In this document: piece after piece, positions 1 to 12,460 of the stretch
Position numbering within the stretch: the stretch's first letter is position 1
How the letters are laid out: every line of letters begins with the position of its first letter
The notes under the pieces: model-generated
What the model was told of the DNA's origin: nothing
Database searches by the model: none
Seen by the model: the letters and a program-made list of their open reading frames with translations, nothing else
Assembly: GCA_051294375.1 (NCBI GenBank)
Contig: CM119270.1
Coordinates: 3,669,957-3,733,956 of the forward strand
Length of the DNA stretch: 64,000 nucleotides
Direction of reading: 5' to 3'
DNA from: Paraspadella gotoi
Lineage: Eukaryota > Chaetognatha
Program-made: the position numbers and the translations under genes

Positions 1-299
1 TCCATGGATATTATTAATCCCCAATGTTTTTCTCTCTTAATTTCCTTTTCCATTTTTTTCCAAAAACAAACAAACTCATTTCTTCTTCTCCCCCAAAATT
101 TGTAATTTTTCCCTATTTCTTTATATCGTCTATTTGTGACCATTTTTTTCGGAAAGCGCCCAATTTCAGGTTGAATTATAATTAATAAAAATGATTTATA
201 TTATTTTTAATATCAATAATATTTAATACATAAACACGATATGTTCTGATGTATATGTAAGTCATTATCAGGGCCAAAGTTTTTAAGTTTAAAGTTAAT

Positions 300-480
300 T
301 ACAAAGAAACAGAGTTTTTATTTATTTCTATAATTATTAATATTGATGAGTTACAATTAAGTTTAAAGATTAAGTTAGGGGTTAAAAGAATAAGGTTGTG
401 TTGGATAAGTTCAAAGTTTTGATTAAGGATTATGTTTGAGATTAAAAAAATTACTCGGTAAGAAATTTGTATTAATTTTT
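300..480. repeat. Degenerate GATTAAG/TTAGGGGTTAA tract in R1a
   Basis: Loose tandem words such as AAGATTAAGTTAGGGGTTAAA and TAAGGATTA recur here. The complementary pattern (CCTTAATCCTAA-like) occurs on the same strand at 2370-2640, so R1 carries oppositely oriented versions near its two ends. The pattern is too irregular to define a unit length. Confidence 0.45.
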
Positions 481-822
481 TGGGGTCAAATTAAGTTCAG
501 GGATGGGAAACAGAAATGGGGCCCATTAGGAAAATAGTGCCCTATTTTCTTTTCGTCTACTACATGTTTTTCTTCTCTTTTTTTCCTCATTGAATCCCTT
601 TTTTCCCTTTTTTTCCCTTTTTTTTCGTGAGTTTCATTCATTTCGTTCGATTAATTTTTCTCATCCGCGATTTAACCTTTGATCCTCGAGTAAACAAGGA
701 TTCCACTCAATTCGATTATATAACTTTTTTTGTTTTAATTGTATATGTTAATTAAAAATTAACACAGAAAAAATAATAAATAATCGTATACCCCTGGAGG
801 AATGGGTGCTGCTTAAGCGAAC

Positions 823-928
823 ACAGAGAGAGAGAGAGTAGAGAGAGAGAGAGAGACGCGAGAGTAGATGAGAAGAGAGAGAGAAGAGATGAGAAGAAGA
901 GAGAGAGGAGAGAGAGAGAGAGAGATCG
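823..928. repeat. (GA)n microsatellite
   Basis: An interrupted GA-dinucleotide array. The same array with the same interruptions is present in R1b at about 25148-25253, so it predates or was copied with the duplication. Confidence 0.9.
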
Positions 929-1123
929 TAGGAATCAAATCAATGAATCGAATTCCTTCTCAAAAGGACTGAGAAAGAACCTTATTCTAATAAGACAGGA
1001 AGTTTTTCGCTTCTGGCAAAGATCTTTGATTTTTTTTCGTCTGGAGCGAAATTAGAAAATAGACGAGAGCGAATTTTTTTAACGGTGAGATGGGTAGGTT
1101 TTAGGGTGAAAGGGGGCTTCTTG

Positions 1124-1134
1124 TCTCTGGTCTG

Positions 1135-1182
<48 letters not shown>

Positions 1183-1290
1183 CTTCTCTCTCATCTCTCA
1201 TCTCTCTCTTCTCTCTCTGTCTCGTTCTCTCTCTCTCTCTCTCTTGTTCTCTCTCTCGTTTTTTTATTTCTCTCCTTTTTTTTTGTTAAC
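1124..1290. repeat. (CT)n microsatellite
   Basis: A CT-dinucleotide array followed by a short T-rich stretch. It is identical to R1b up to about 1190 and differs beyond. Translations rich in Ser/Leu on one strand and Glu/Arg on the other come from this array and are not genes. Confidence 0.9.
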
Positions 1291-1542
1291 GTAATATTTC
1301 GTCATCATCTGATTCACTGATCGTTTTGAAGTTAAATGCAAATAAACCATTAAATCATCAACATAAAAAAGTTATAATTCAAACACCATGCGTACAAATA
1401 TTTAATCATTTAAAATGCCAATCGGTTTGGTTTCCACTTTGTAGGTCAAAATTACAAATCCATCGACGTTTAATTTCTCTTCTTCGGTTTTCGTCCGCAC
1501 GAAACAAAAATCGCCTCGGGTTATTCCGATTGTTAATCGATT

Positions 1543-1656
1543 CCAGAGAGAGTAGGAGGGGAGAGAGAGAGAGAGAGAGAGAGGAGAGAGGAGAGAGAGA
1601 GAGGAGAGAGGGAGAGAGAGAGATAGAGAGAGGGAGGAGAGAAGAGAGAGAGAGAT
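1543..1656. repeat. (GA)n microsatellite
   Basis: An imperfect GA array. Homologous but differently interrupted arrays occur at 25866-25973 (R1b) and 14590-14700 (R1c). Confidence 0.9.
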
Positions 1657-2369
1657 TGATACTTCCGTATCTCTCTCTTAGATTGATTTTATTTTAGGCT
1701 CATCATGTTTTATATTAAAACACATTTACAATCAAGCTATTAGGATCGTAAGAGAGCCGTACATAGGTATTATGTACATACAAGTATTGTAAGAGAATTA
1801 TAAAACAAATATATTAAAATTCATTAAATAATTATAACGAGGAAAAGATGTAAATTAAAAATAGAAAAATTCTATATTACAGAGATCATATTAAGTTTAA
1901 ATGATGGAACCTTTTCAAAAATTTTTTACATTCCATATCATTTTCAATGTTACCAATTAATTTTCAATAGTATTTGAAGTATCTTTAGAATAAAATTTCT
2001 CTGAATTCGACTTTTATATGCGTCTCTAGAAAGTTTAATGTTTTTTCCATTTAACTGCAATAATTTGAGACGTGTTCTTTCATCATCCAATATTGTTACA
2101 TTGTTCACGAGATTTCTTTTTAAAGATCCTTTGAAGTTTTTTCTTTCTCCACACTCAGCATACACGCGTATCTCGCTATCAAAAAGAGATCTGGTGTTTT
2201 GTTTTGGTGCATTTTAGTAGTTCCTTGCATGGTTCTCTTTTGTAGTTCAATTTGTTGAGCGTTAGCTATGACTTTGATTTAGTTGTATGAGAGAGAAGTA
2301 GAGAGGTTTCGTGGATTCGGTGGGGCCCGAGTTTAGGCCTCTCTTGATCGAAATTCTTTCTTTTTCTTA

Positions 2370-2640
2370 TTACCTTTAAACTTAATTTTAATCCTAATAA
2401 TTAACGTCTATCTGTTAACCTTAATATCCTAGTAAATCTTTAAAGTCTCTAATCCTAACACCTTCCTTTAAGCCCAATCATTAAGATTCTTAATCTCTAA
2501 TCCTTAACCCTTCTACTCTAAAACCTTAATGCTTTATATCCTAATCCTTCAACCGTAATATACTAATCTTTTTAATCTAATTCCCAAATTAGTAACACTA
2601 ATTTTTAAATCCTGAAGAATTAACACTTAAATTTGAATTT
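2370..2640. repeat. CCTTAATCCTAA-like minisatellite
   Basis: Words such as TAATCCTTAACCC, CTTAATGCTTAATCC and CCTAATCCTT recur at irregular 10-14 base spacing. The R1b counterpart is at 26700-26940 and is less decayed. The word CCTAA is the complement of the arthropod telomere unit TTAGG, but the array is too irregular to be a true telomere tract. Confidence 0.6.
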
Positions 2641-3192
2641 AAGACGTTCTTGGGAAAATAAGTGCCTTTTTTCCTTTTTATTTTACCTTGCATCACTCTT
2701 CTATATATATATATCTTTCTCTCTTCTATACCCTATGATCGATGAATTTATTAACAAAATGTCGAAATGAGTCGGCCTGAAAATAAAAAGAATTATATTT
2801 TTGGCTTTTTTAAGGCTAAACTCTAAAACAAATAAATTTAGTATGTTTCCTCGATAAAACATTCCAAATAAAACCCTAAAATATAAAGACCGCTCGGAAA
2901 AAATTAAAAATGAACTTTACAATTCTGAACACATATGACACGCTGAACTACAATCTTCGATACTCGTAACTATCGGTTCTTTTGTCAAAGCACTGGATAA
3001 TGTATGCACAAATTTTTGATAATAATTAAATTTAAATAATAAACAAAAAACAAAAGATGAACAGAATTTAAGGAGATTTTTGTCCGATATGCATTTTCTA
3101 TCTCGCCATTTTCATAATTTAACAAATTTGAATAAAATCTTTACGGTTTTTTCGAGTTAATTTTTCTCTCTTAATGGTATTTTCTCTCATTA

Positions 3193-6100
3193 ACACATGC
3201 TTATTCTATTTTATTCTATTATCTCTCTTTCTGTCCATTCATATAACTTTACACAAATTTATACAAATATATTTTCTTTAATCACATATCCGAATTTATT
3301 TATTCTCACATCTGCGTACATCGAAAAATATCATCAATATCGATCTCACAGTATTTCCTCTGTCTGCGGAAGCTTTTCACTATTTTTGTTGGTCATTTTC
3401 TTATCTGCGGAGAGAACTTCTTCAGATTCAATTTATTTTAATTTCTTTCTATCTTCATAATTAAACTGTGTTCTAAGTTATAATCTCTATTCTTCTCTCG
3501 TAAAATTTATATTAAAATCTTTTAGTAACTTCACATTACATCTCTGCAAACACTGTCTATCGATATATCATTATTTACTCTTCTGTCAACAATCCTAATA
3601 GATTTTTCAATTGCTAGTGACTCAAACACGACTTCACAATATCAAGTATCTCCGTGTGACTCGTTTCTAAACTTTCAAATTCTTATTTAAAATATCACCA
3701 ATTACTACTCTAAACGCAATAATTATCCGGAAAACTATTTTAACCAATACATCATTAAAGGAATCAAGGCTTAATCATTTTTTGTGATATTTCTCTCTCA
3801 AACAGAGTCACCTTCAAATTTCATTTCTGCGTTCTGCACATATGACTTATTCCAAAAGTAGTCAATTCTCTCTCAATATTCTGTTCGCAAAATAGTGGTT
3901 GAGTCATTATTCGGCTCTGGAGAGACGTCTCCAGCTTAAGATGTGTTCGGTGCATATTCTCGCTGCTCTCAAACCTTCAATTTCATTTCCAGTGCTCAGG
4001 GAGTCACGCAAAAAACCATGAATGAAATATTGTCTCAATACGTCTCTCAAAACCATAACCATAGTGTTGCTATAGCATACGTTTTTCTGTGTGTTCGAAT
4101 TATCTCTTCAAATTAAATGTTATAATTCTATCACTACTTATCATTTTCAATATTCTAGATTATCATATATGTATATTTTAAGTTATATATCCTGCGCGAG
4201 TCAGTCACGTAGGAAAGTGTTTTGCGAATTTCAAGTATAGTACGCCAGTAACTCACGCAACAAAAAGCCTTAACAAAGTATAATTGAACACGAATTAAAG
4301 CTACTCACACAAACAAAGAAAAGTGTGTACAAAGATAACGATACAGTCATAGGACAAGCCTTAAGGACAAGTATTATCACAAATTAAACACATATACAAC
4401 AATGACAAATAACACGATACATAATCTCATAATATTATTATAGCGTGCATGATTGCAAAAAACCAGCATTAATCCAAGTTGCTTTAAAGTATAATCGTTA
4501 TACCACAAACCAGCGTTACAGAATATTAAATACAAGATATATGAACTCACAGTTACAGAAAAGCGTGCGCACGGAAAAATTAAATTGGATTACTCAATCA
4601 GTGCGCTCAACCTTCAATTTTCAATTCTCTCTCAAACCTTTTAATTTTCAAGTCTTTCTTTTTTAAAACCTTCAATTTTCATTTCTCTCTCAAAACTTTC
4701 AATTTTTAATTCTCTCTCAACATAAATAACAAAGGTATTAGTCATATTATATATGCTTACCGTCTGAAAAATAAATAGTCAGTTATATTAAATGCAGGTA
4801 TCTAGCCAAACAATCAAGAACACTTCGAGTGGTGAAATTGTGTCGGAGTATCGCTCTTACTATTCATCTAAACCTTGCCAAGTTTTTTTTCAATTTTTTT
4901 CTCTTTTCTTTCTCTTACAGGAGCGCGACGAGTATGCATTATATGAGCATGTCAACGAAAGTCGGGTAACCAAACACTATCAAATAAAATTTATGTACAA
5001 AGAAATCTATTGCTTAGATAATTCTCAATAATGCTATCAATACTAATCTTCAATACTATACTCACTCATAGATTGAAACCTTTCAACTTAGTTCTCAACC
5101 TCTCGCTCTCTCACACTTCTCTCCGTTGAATTTTTCAGATATATTCGTACTCTCTCTAAGAACCTCTGATTACACTAATTTTTCATATTATCTGTCATTC
5201 GTTATCTTCTTCACATCAAGCCCTGTAGAGCAAAAATATAGTCTCGGACAATGAATCACTCTCATAGCGCGTCCAAACTTACTAATCGAATTAGTCATCT
5301 CTCTTCTACAAACCCTTTATACATCTTCCGCCTACTAATATGCTCTCTCAATTAACTCACTGCTCACGCTAAGATGATCTCTATGTCAAATTCACTCTCT
5401 CACTTACATATCACTCTGGTGCGGACAGATCCTCTCCAAATTCTCTCCACACTCTAGTACAACCTTCATTATCTCAACTTGCGTGGGCTACAGCGTGTGT
5501 TTCGTCAAACTTCAATCTTTCGTTCAATCCTGAACACTGGTTATCTACTCCCATGCAAAGACGTCTTACATTTTCAATTCTTCTCAAACTTCGCAGCTAA
5601 GTGCAAGTGGTTCACAATTCTCTCTTCAACCTTTAATTTTTCAATCTCTCTCTCAAACCAATTCTTCGTGTTCACAACATTTCTCCATAGCTTAAACCTT
5701 CTCCCACTGATGTTTCCTATATTACTCCTCTCAACACCTTAAACACACTTCAATTCTCTCGTCCACACACCTTCACATTTTCAATTCCTCTCTCATCTCC
5801 ACTACCAGCGAGGAGATCACTTCTCACATCCTCCTCAATATTTCTATCTCTTACTTTAATTTTTCGTTTTTTCCAAAGTATTATATACTCAACACCTTAC
5901 TAATCTAATAAATCAATATTCAATTACTACCTTCATCTTCCTCTTGAAATTTTTTTTGGAGCCACTATCCTTTCACACAAATCAACTACCTTTTAAAAGG
6001 TGACGTACAGCCCTCCATCACTACATCTATCTGCCACACAAATTCTTTTGTGAGAAACTTCTCAGCACTCTTATGACGCATACCTGCATTTAGACTACGA

Positions 6101-6692
6101 TCCATGATTTAGACGCACCGGTCAAACACACTCTCAGATCTCGCTAAACGTCACAGCTATTCCTATCGAGATGCTTACTGAGATTGACAATATCACTAAC
6201 CTAAGCCGCTATTTAGAACTACCTTTATCCCATTTGAGAGCATTTTTACACGTCTATTGAGAGATTCGCCACTATGAAAATTTTACACGTGCATCTATCT
6301 CTTAAAGCCACTATTTGATTCGTGGAAGTTTTATCACCTCTCGACACGAGTAGATCTGTCGTCCTAACTTCTTATCTATGAGGGCTGCACGCGACTCGTT
6401 CTGCACTTGCGATTATGTAGCACATTATTTGTACCGTCTCTCAATTGTTATATACTCGACGCTAAATGGATGAAAACCACCTACGCGGGCATTCCTTTGT
6501 ACAATTAAAATAAAGTTTAGAGAAGATAACGAGAGAGAGAGAGAGCACGAAAGGAGCAGATGAGAGTATGAGGAAGATGAAACGAGAGTTAAACGATAAC
6601 CGGAGAGAGAGGATGTAGGACGCGAAGCGAGGAATTGGGAACTATGAGAGGCAATTGAGCAAGAGCTACAAGGACGCACCGAAGTGGAGAAA
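3193..6692. repeat. AT-rich spacer with dispersed CTCTCAAACCTTCAATTTTC words
   Basis: This 3.5-kb spacer lies between R1a and R2a. A word close to CTCTCAAACCTTCAATTTTC recurs loosely many times. The clearest near-tandem run is at 4608-4720 (about four units of roughly 33-36 bases), with others near 3795, 3970, 5570-5660 and 5730-5800. I see no coding region with a recognisable domain. The equivalent interval after R1b (27442-34318) is unrelated in most of its length. Confidence 0.5.
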
Positions 6693-7039
6693 TCCACCAA
6701 ACATCCTGAGTGTAGAATAAAAACCTCATTTGGAGGTCATATCTTATCCAGCTCTATCTCTTCTCCTCTTTTTCTCTCTTCTTCACTCTCGTCACCTCTC
6801 TCTTCTCCCTCTCTCTTATCTCTTTCTCTCTCTGTCGCTAATCGCTCAATACTCAATTTCCTCTCATCCTACACAGTCAGTCGATCTAATTGTTCTCTCA
6901 TCGTACTTTCCTCTTTCATTACTTCTCTTCTATCTTCCACATCAGCTCTGCCCTCTTTCTCAAATTTCTGACTCAACTCCTCAATGTGACTCGTCTCTAT
7001 CGCCGTCAGCTAAATGCGGTTTCTCAGCATTTCGGTGGT

Positions 7040-7556
7040 AAGTGAATAAATGAGAGGCCAGAAAGAGCAGAGAGCGAGAGAGCGAGGAGAAGAAGCAAGG
7101 AAAGAAAGAAGAGGAATGAGATAAAAGAAAGAGAAGGAGGAGAAGAGAGGGGAGAAGAGACGAGAAAGAGAGGAAGAGAGAGAGAGAGAGGAGAGAGAGA
7201 GAAGAGAGAGAGAGAGGAAGAAGGAGAAGAGGAGAAGGAGGAGAGAGAGAAGTAGAGAGAAGAAAAAGGAAAAAAGAAAAGTAAAGAAAGAAAGAAGAAA
7301 GAAAGAAAGAAGGAAAGCAGAAATAAAGAAAGGAAAGGGAAGAAAGAAGAAAAGAAGAGAGAAAGAAAGAAAGAAAGAAAGAGAAAGAAGAGAAAGAAAG
7401 AAAGACAAGTAGAGAAAGATAGGGGAGAGAAACGAAAGTGAGAAGAAGAAGAGAGAGAGAGAGAGAGAGAAAGAGAGGAGAGAGAGGAGGGAAACGCCAG
7501 AGAAAGAAGGAGAAGGAGAGAAAAGAGAGAGAGAGAAGAGAGAGAAGAGAGAGAGT
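7040..7556. repeat. Purine-only tract (GA)n/(GAAA)n
   Basis: About 500 bases that are almost entirely A and G on the plus strand, mixing GAGA and GAAA units. It corresponds to 34725-35040 in R2B, which is also purine-rich. Open frames full of Ser, Leu and Phe on the minus strand are artefacts of this composition. Confidence 0.9.
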
Positions 7557-8494
7557 CCCAGTACAATATTCTGGAGAGTAGTTGAGTTCCTAGGAAATGC
7601 GAGAATCGCTTTTCTGATCGCCTATCTTTATACCATTATAATGTTCTGGCGTTTCCGATATTAATTCTCTTCTCTAAAATTAGTCTCTATCCGGAATACT
7701 TATCACGAATTTGAAATCATTAGTCCACCACCTGACGGAGTTACCAGTCGACGTCGAGAGTGAGCAAAGACGAAGCATATTGTCGATGAGACGAGATTAT
7801 GAATACAAAGAATCACGATTTAATAACGAGTTGTATTTATAACAATGAGTTTTAGATTTGTTTACATATGACGAACTGACGCCTAAAAACAATTGATATG
7901 ATTACTGCGACGATGACGACGACCAACGTGAGAATTTCATATACGAAATCAGTAAATAAATCTTCTTGTTTTTCATAGGTCCGGTTGTTGGTACAAGTCC
8001 CTGATAAAGGGTCACAGATGAGAGTGCTATCAATAAGTCGATTTCCATCTCGTCCACGAGGACATGGTTCCCGAACGCGGAGCGACGACGATGACGACGC
8101 ATCCTATGTGTGAGTGCCAAAACGAGTGTAGAGTGACCGAGAGGTGCCAGCCGACTGTTAATGACGGCAGCAATTGTTCAATGGCAGAACTAGAATAGGA
8201 GCTATATCTCCTCTCCCACACTTTAACTATATAGTTATAGATGACCGACGCACGACGCACAGACGACGACGACGACTGAAAACACCTAAAAAAGGAAAAG
8301 AGAACCGGTTTGTTGATCGCCTTGTTGGTGTGTTGTTGTTTGTTGCTGATTGTTGTCAAGCAAAGCATATGATATCAGTAGGGTATACTACTCCGGATTA
8401 GTAAAAGGAGTAAAGGAAATTAAAATGGAGAAATGGACCTAATCATAGTCTTGAACGGTTATTGTAAGTAGTGGATGAGAAAAGGGTAGGGATG
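7557..8494. other. R2A complex segment, no gene seen
   Basis: Mixed sequence with short GAC/CGACGA runs at about 8078-8100 and 8235-8280 and a GTT-rich stretch at 8325-8360. The 8235-8370 part has two homologues, at 35663-35770 and 36912-37020. No recognisable protein or RNA gene was found. Confidence 0.6.
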
Positions 8495-11400
8495 GAGGTA
8501 GAGGTGAGATGGAGGTGGGAGATGGAGGTGGAGGATGGAGGTGGGGTGGAGATGAGGTGGAGGTGGAGATGGATGTGGAGGTGGTAGGTGGTATTGGATG
8601 GATTCAGGAGGTGTGAGGTAGGAGATGGGAAGTGGAGGGTGGAGGTCAGATGGAGGTGGGACGGTGGACCGGTGGAGGGGTGGGAGGACTGGAGGTGGAA
8701 AAGAGTGGAGATGGCGCGAGGTGCGGGGTGTGACGAGGGTCTATGAAGGAGTGGTAGATTGGAGAGGTGTGAGGGTGGAGATTGGAGGTGAGGTCTATGG
8801 AGGTGGACGATGGAGTGGAGGTGGAGATGGAGGTGGAGGTGGAGATGAGAGGGGGTGGAGATGGAGGTGGAGGTGAGATGGAGATGGAGGTGGATGGGAA
8901 GGTGGAGGTGGAGATGGAGATGGAGGGTAGGGAAAATGGAGGTGGGAGGATGGAGGTGGAGGTCGGAGATGGAGATTGGCATGTGTGGTGAGATGGAGAA
9001 GGCAGGTGGGGAGTGGATGGTGGAGAGTGGTAGGTTCGAGGTTGAGGTGTCGGAGATGGGACGGTGGAGAGAGTTCGCACGCTGAGCGCGTGGAGATGGA
9101 GGTGGAGTGCTGGAGAGTCGAGGGTGGAGGCGAGAGGATGAGTCTGGGAGTGGAGATGGATGGCTCGGAGTGGAGAGAGAGGAAGGTGGAGATCTCGTGG
9201 AGGGTGGAAGCATCGGAGATGGGTGGTGAGATGAGGGTGGAGGTGGAGATGGAGGGTGGAGATGGAGGTGGAGGTGAGATGGAGAGGAGTGGAGATGGAG
9301 GTGGAGGTGGAGGTGGAGATGGAGTGAGATGGAGGTGGAGATGAGTGGAGATGGAGGTGAGGTGGAAGTGGAGATGGAGATGGAGGTGGAGATGGAGGTG
9401 GAGATGAGATGGAGGTGGAGTGGAGATGGAGGTGGAGTGAGATGGAGGTGGAGATGGAGATGGAGGTGGGATGGAGATGGAGGGGAGATGGAGGTGGAGG
9501 TGGAGATGGAGGTGGAGGTGGAGGGGGTGGGATGGAGTGGAGATGGAGTGGAGGGGAGATGGAGGTGGGAGATGGAGGTGGAGTTGGAGGTGGAGATGGG
9601 AGGTGGAAGATGGAGGTGGAGTGAGGCTGGAGATGGAGGTGGAAGGTGGAGATGGAGATGGAGGTGGAGATGGAGATGGAGGTGGGATGGAGAAGGAAGG
9701 TGGAGGTGTAGATGGGGGTGGAGATGGAGGTGGAGGTGGAGATGGAGATGGAGTGGATGGAGAGGTGGAGGTGGATGGTGGGAGATGGGGTGGGGTGGAG
9801 GGAGATGGAGGTGGAGGTGGAGATGGAGATGGAGTGGGATGGAGGTGGAGGTGGAGTGGAGGGGGTGGAGGATGGGGTGGAGTGGAGATGGAGATGGGGT
9901 GGAGGTGGAGATGGGAATAGGAGGTGGGAGATGGGGTGGAGTGGAGGTGGAGGTTGGAAGATGGAGGTTCACACGGTGTTGGTGGATAATGAGAAGGTGA
10001 GAGATGAGGTAGGAAGTAGCGCAATGAGAGACTATGGAGGTGTGAGAGTTGGAGATGGAGATGGAGGTGGAGATGGAGGTGGAAGGTGGAATAGGCGAGT
10101 ATGGAGGTGGAGATGGAGGTGGAGATGGGAGGTGAGACCGTATGGAACGGATGGAGGTGGAGATGGAGATGGAGGTGGAGGACTTGGATGGTGGGTGGAG
10201 AGATAGGAGGGGAGATGGGTAGATGTGAGGGTGGAGATGGCTAGGTGGTGAGAGATTGGGATAATCCGGGAGGGGAGGTTGGAGGTGGAAGATGGAGGTT
10301 GGAGGTGTTGTTATTTTTGGTAGGTTAAGGAGATAGGAGGTTGGAGATAGAGAGTGAAAGTAATTGGATATGGGAATATGGAGGTGGAGATTAGGGTGAT
10401 AGAGATGGAGTGGATTGTGATAACATGAGAGGATGGGAGATTGGAGACGATGATGAGTGGAGTAGGTATGGATGATGGAGGTGAGGAGGTGGAGATGGAG
10501 GGGGAGTGAGAGAATTTATTTGAGGTGGGAAGGGTGAGTATATGAATTGGAGCGAATTGGTACGTGCAATAGATGCAGTTGAGAAGTGAGAATTAGGGAG
10601 GTGGCAGTGTATGATATTGGATTGGTCGGAATGTGCCTTGATGAGTATACAATTGTGGAATTTGGTGAGAGAGGTGGAGATGAGTGAAGGTGGAGATGGG
10701 AGGGGGTATGTTGATGAGTGGAGTGTGAGAGAAAGTAGTATGCCACACAGACGGAGATGGAGCATTGAGGTGGAGTAAGAATTTACGGGGCTAGGATAGT
10801 GCACAGAATTGAGTAGATTGGAGATGTGAGCGATGGAGATGGAGGTGGAGATGGAGTGGAGGTGGATGATCAGGTGGAATGGCTGATTGAGGTTCAATGG
10901 TAAGGGTGGATAATGGAAGATGAGAGGAGTGGAGGTGGAGATGGAGGTGGAAGGTGGAGATGGAGAGGAGTGTGGCTAGTATTAAGGAAGGCGCTGATGG
11001 AATGTTAACGAAGATATGGAGGCTATTGAGAGTAATAGGATAAGTTGAGAGGGAATGAGAATTCAAGGAAGAGTTTTTGTGATTGTATAGAGAGATTCGT
11101 GGAGATAGAAAAAGAGATGGTGGAGGTGGAGGTGAGATGGGAGGGTGAGAGACGTGGAGATGGAGGTGGAAGATGGAGATGGATGGTGGAGATATGGATG
11201 GTGGCAAAATTGTTGGAAAAGCGATTTGTATAAGTAGGAAGGTGTGAGATGGGAGTGGAGAAGAAAGGGGCTTGGAAGTAATTCGTATGTAGATTAGATG
11301 GATGATGTTTCGAGATACGAGAAGGTAGAAGGAGGTGAGATATAAGAAGATGGAAGATGGAAATCTATTTTGGAAGGAGGGCTGGAGATGGAGGTGGAGG

Positions 11401-11560
11401 TGGGCGTATGGAGATGCGAGATGTGAGGTGGAGTATGGAGGAAATGGAAGGATTGTGGAGAGTAGGAGAGGGTGAAGAGATGGAGGTTGCGAAGAATGGA
11501 TGGAAATGGAAGGTCGCGAAGGTTGGATAGGAGTGGAGGTGGAAGTTGGAGGTGGAGTGG
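8495..11560. repeat. GGAGRT hexanucleotide minisatellite, about 3 kb
   Basis: The plus strand is built of GGAGGT and GGAGAT hexamers, dense from 8495 to about 10210 and increasingly degenerate to about 11560. The plus strand is nearly free of C in the dense part. GG doublets recur every few bases, so two-tier G-quadruplexes are conceivable. The matching spot in the two homologous copies is only some 50-75 bases long (35818-35890 and 37105-37160). Minus-strand frames of several hundred residues rich in His, Leu, Ser, Thr and Pro arise because the hexamer is a multiple of three; they are not credible genes. Confidence 0.95.
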
Positions 11561-11889
11561 AACATTTTTTTTGGGACACTGTGTTTCATTTTAGTGTGGG
11601 TATATAGTTAAGGTATAGGAAATGTGTTTCTTTTATATTCTTTTAGGAGTTATGCAAAGGAGGAAAAAAAAAGACGGAAGAGTATAGCAAGGAAAGAACA
11701 ATAGACACGAAAAAGTGGAGAAAAGAAAAGGAAAAAGAAAAAGTAAAAGCAAAAACACGATAGAAGAAGAAAGATAGCAGAAACATGAAAAGAAAAGACA
11801 AAATCATATGGACACACGAAATTTAAAAATTTCTGATGGTTTTGTTCTTAGTACTGTTACGGATGTAACGGTTAACAGAGAAAGGGGGG

Positions 11890-12000
11890 AATTGGAAAAA
11901 CGAGGCAGGGAGAGAGAGAGAAGAGAGTAGTACAGAGAGAGAGAGAGAGAGAGAAGAGAGAGAGGTGTGGACAAAAGAGAGCGAAAGCTAGAGAGAGAGA
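11890..12000. repeat. (GA)n microsatellite in R2A
   Basis: An interrupted GA array. The downstream stretch 12000-12220, which includes CTACATGGCCCCCTTTAAAC and a GAGGCAGACTGAGG word, is conserved in both other R2 copies (near 36220-36520 and 37560-37800). Confidence 0.75.
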
Positions 12001-12229
12001 CGACAACCCCTACATGGCCCCCTTTAAACTCCTACACAGGACTTCTTGTTCGTCTCCTGCTCTTTCGACTGATCATAATCATCTACAACAACAACGACAC
12101 AACAACGTACAGAACCTTGAAATCTCGGCGTGAAAAGCGAAGGGTTTTTCTCCTTTCTCGGACGTGAGGCAGACTGAGGGTACTTACCTCAAAGCTCGAC
12201 GCGACTAATGACAACTGGGAGTCGTTAAG

Positions 12230-12412
12230 AAGAAGAAGGAGAAGAAGCAATAGAAGAAGAAGAAGAAGAAGAAGTAACGAAGCCAGAAGAAGACGAGGGA
12301 AACCACGAATACGAGAGAACGTGGAAGAGATGGCAGAATAGCTGCAGGGAGGAAGGGAGGGAGAAGAGGAGAGGAGGAGAAAGGAAAGGGATGAGAGGCA
12401 CGAGAGAGAGGA

Positions 12413-12455
<43 letters not shown>

Positions 12456-12460
12456 AAAAA
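12230..12460. repeat. (GAA)n then (GA)n tract
   Basis: A GAAGAA-rich stretch at about 12230-12275 and a clean GA array at about 12410-12452. Copies B and C carry purine tracts of different length here. Confidence 0.85.

Larger units (their letters stand above)
1..3192. repeat. R1 repeat, copy a (3.2 kb, starts before window)
   Basis: This block is repeated at 24197-27441. The offset is 24325 near position 800 and 24320 near position 2000. Two sub-blocks look base-for-base identical to the second copy (about 795-1190 and 1645-2405). The parts before, between and after them differ by many substitutions and indels. Homology can be followed to about 3190 and then stops in both copies at different flanks. 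Inside are (GA)n and (CT)n arrays, a TTAGG-like tract and a CCTTAATCCTAA-like tract. No coding region is evident. The small open frame on the minus strand at 1950-2165 is identical in both copies only because the DNA is; it has no recognisable domain. Confidence 0.9.

Noticed and set aside
2370-2640. True telomere array
   Set aside because: No perfect tandem of any telomere unit; spacing is irregular and the tract is internal to a duplicated block.
7010-7566. Minus-strand 132- and 180-codon Ser/Phe/Leu frames
   Set aside because: Composition artefact of the purine tract; two frames open at once.
8443-10024. Minus-strand frames of 409 and 509 codons rich in His, Leu, Pro, Ser and Thr
   Set aside because: They are translations of the GGAGRT hexamer, whose period keeps frames open; all three minus frames are open over long stretches.
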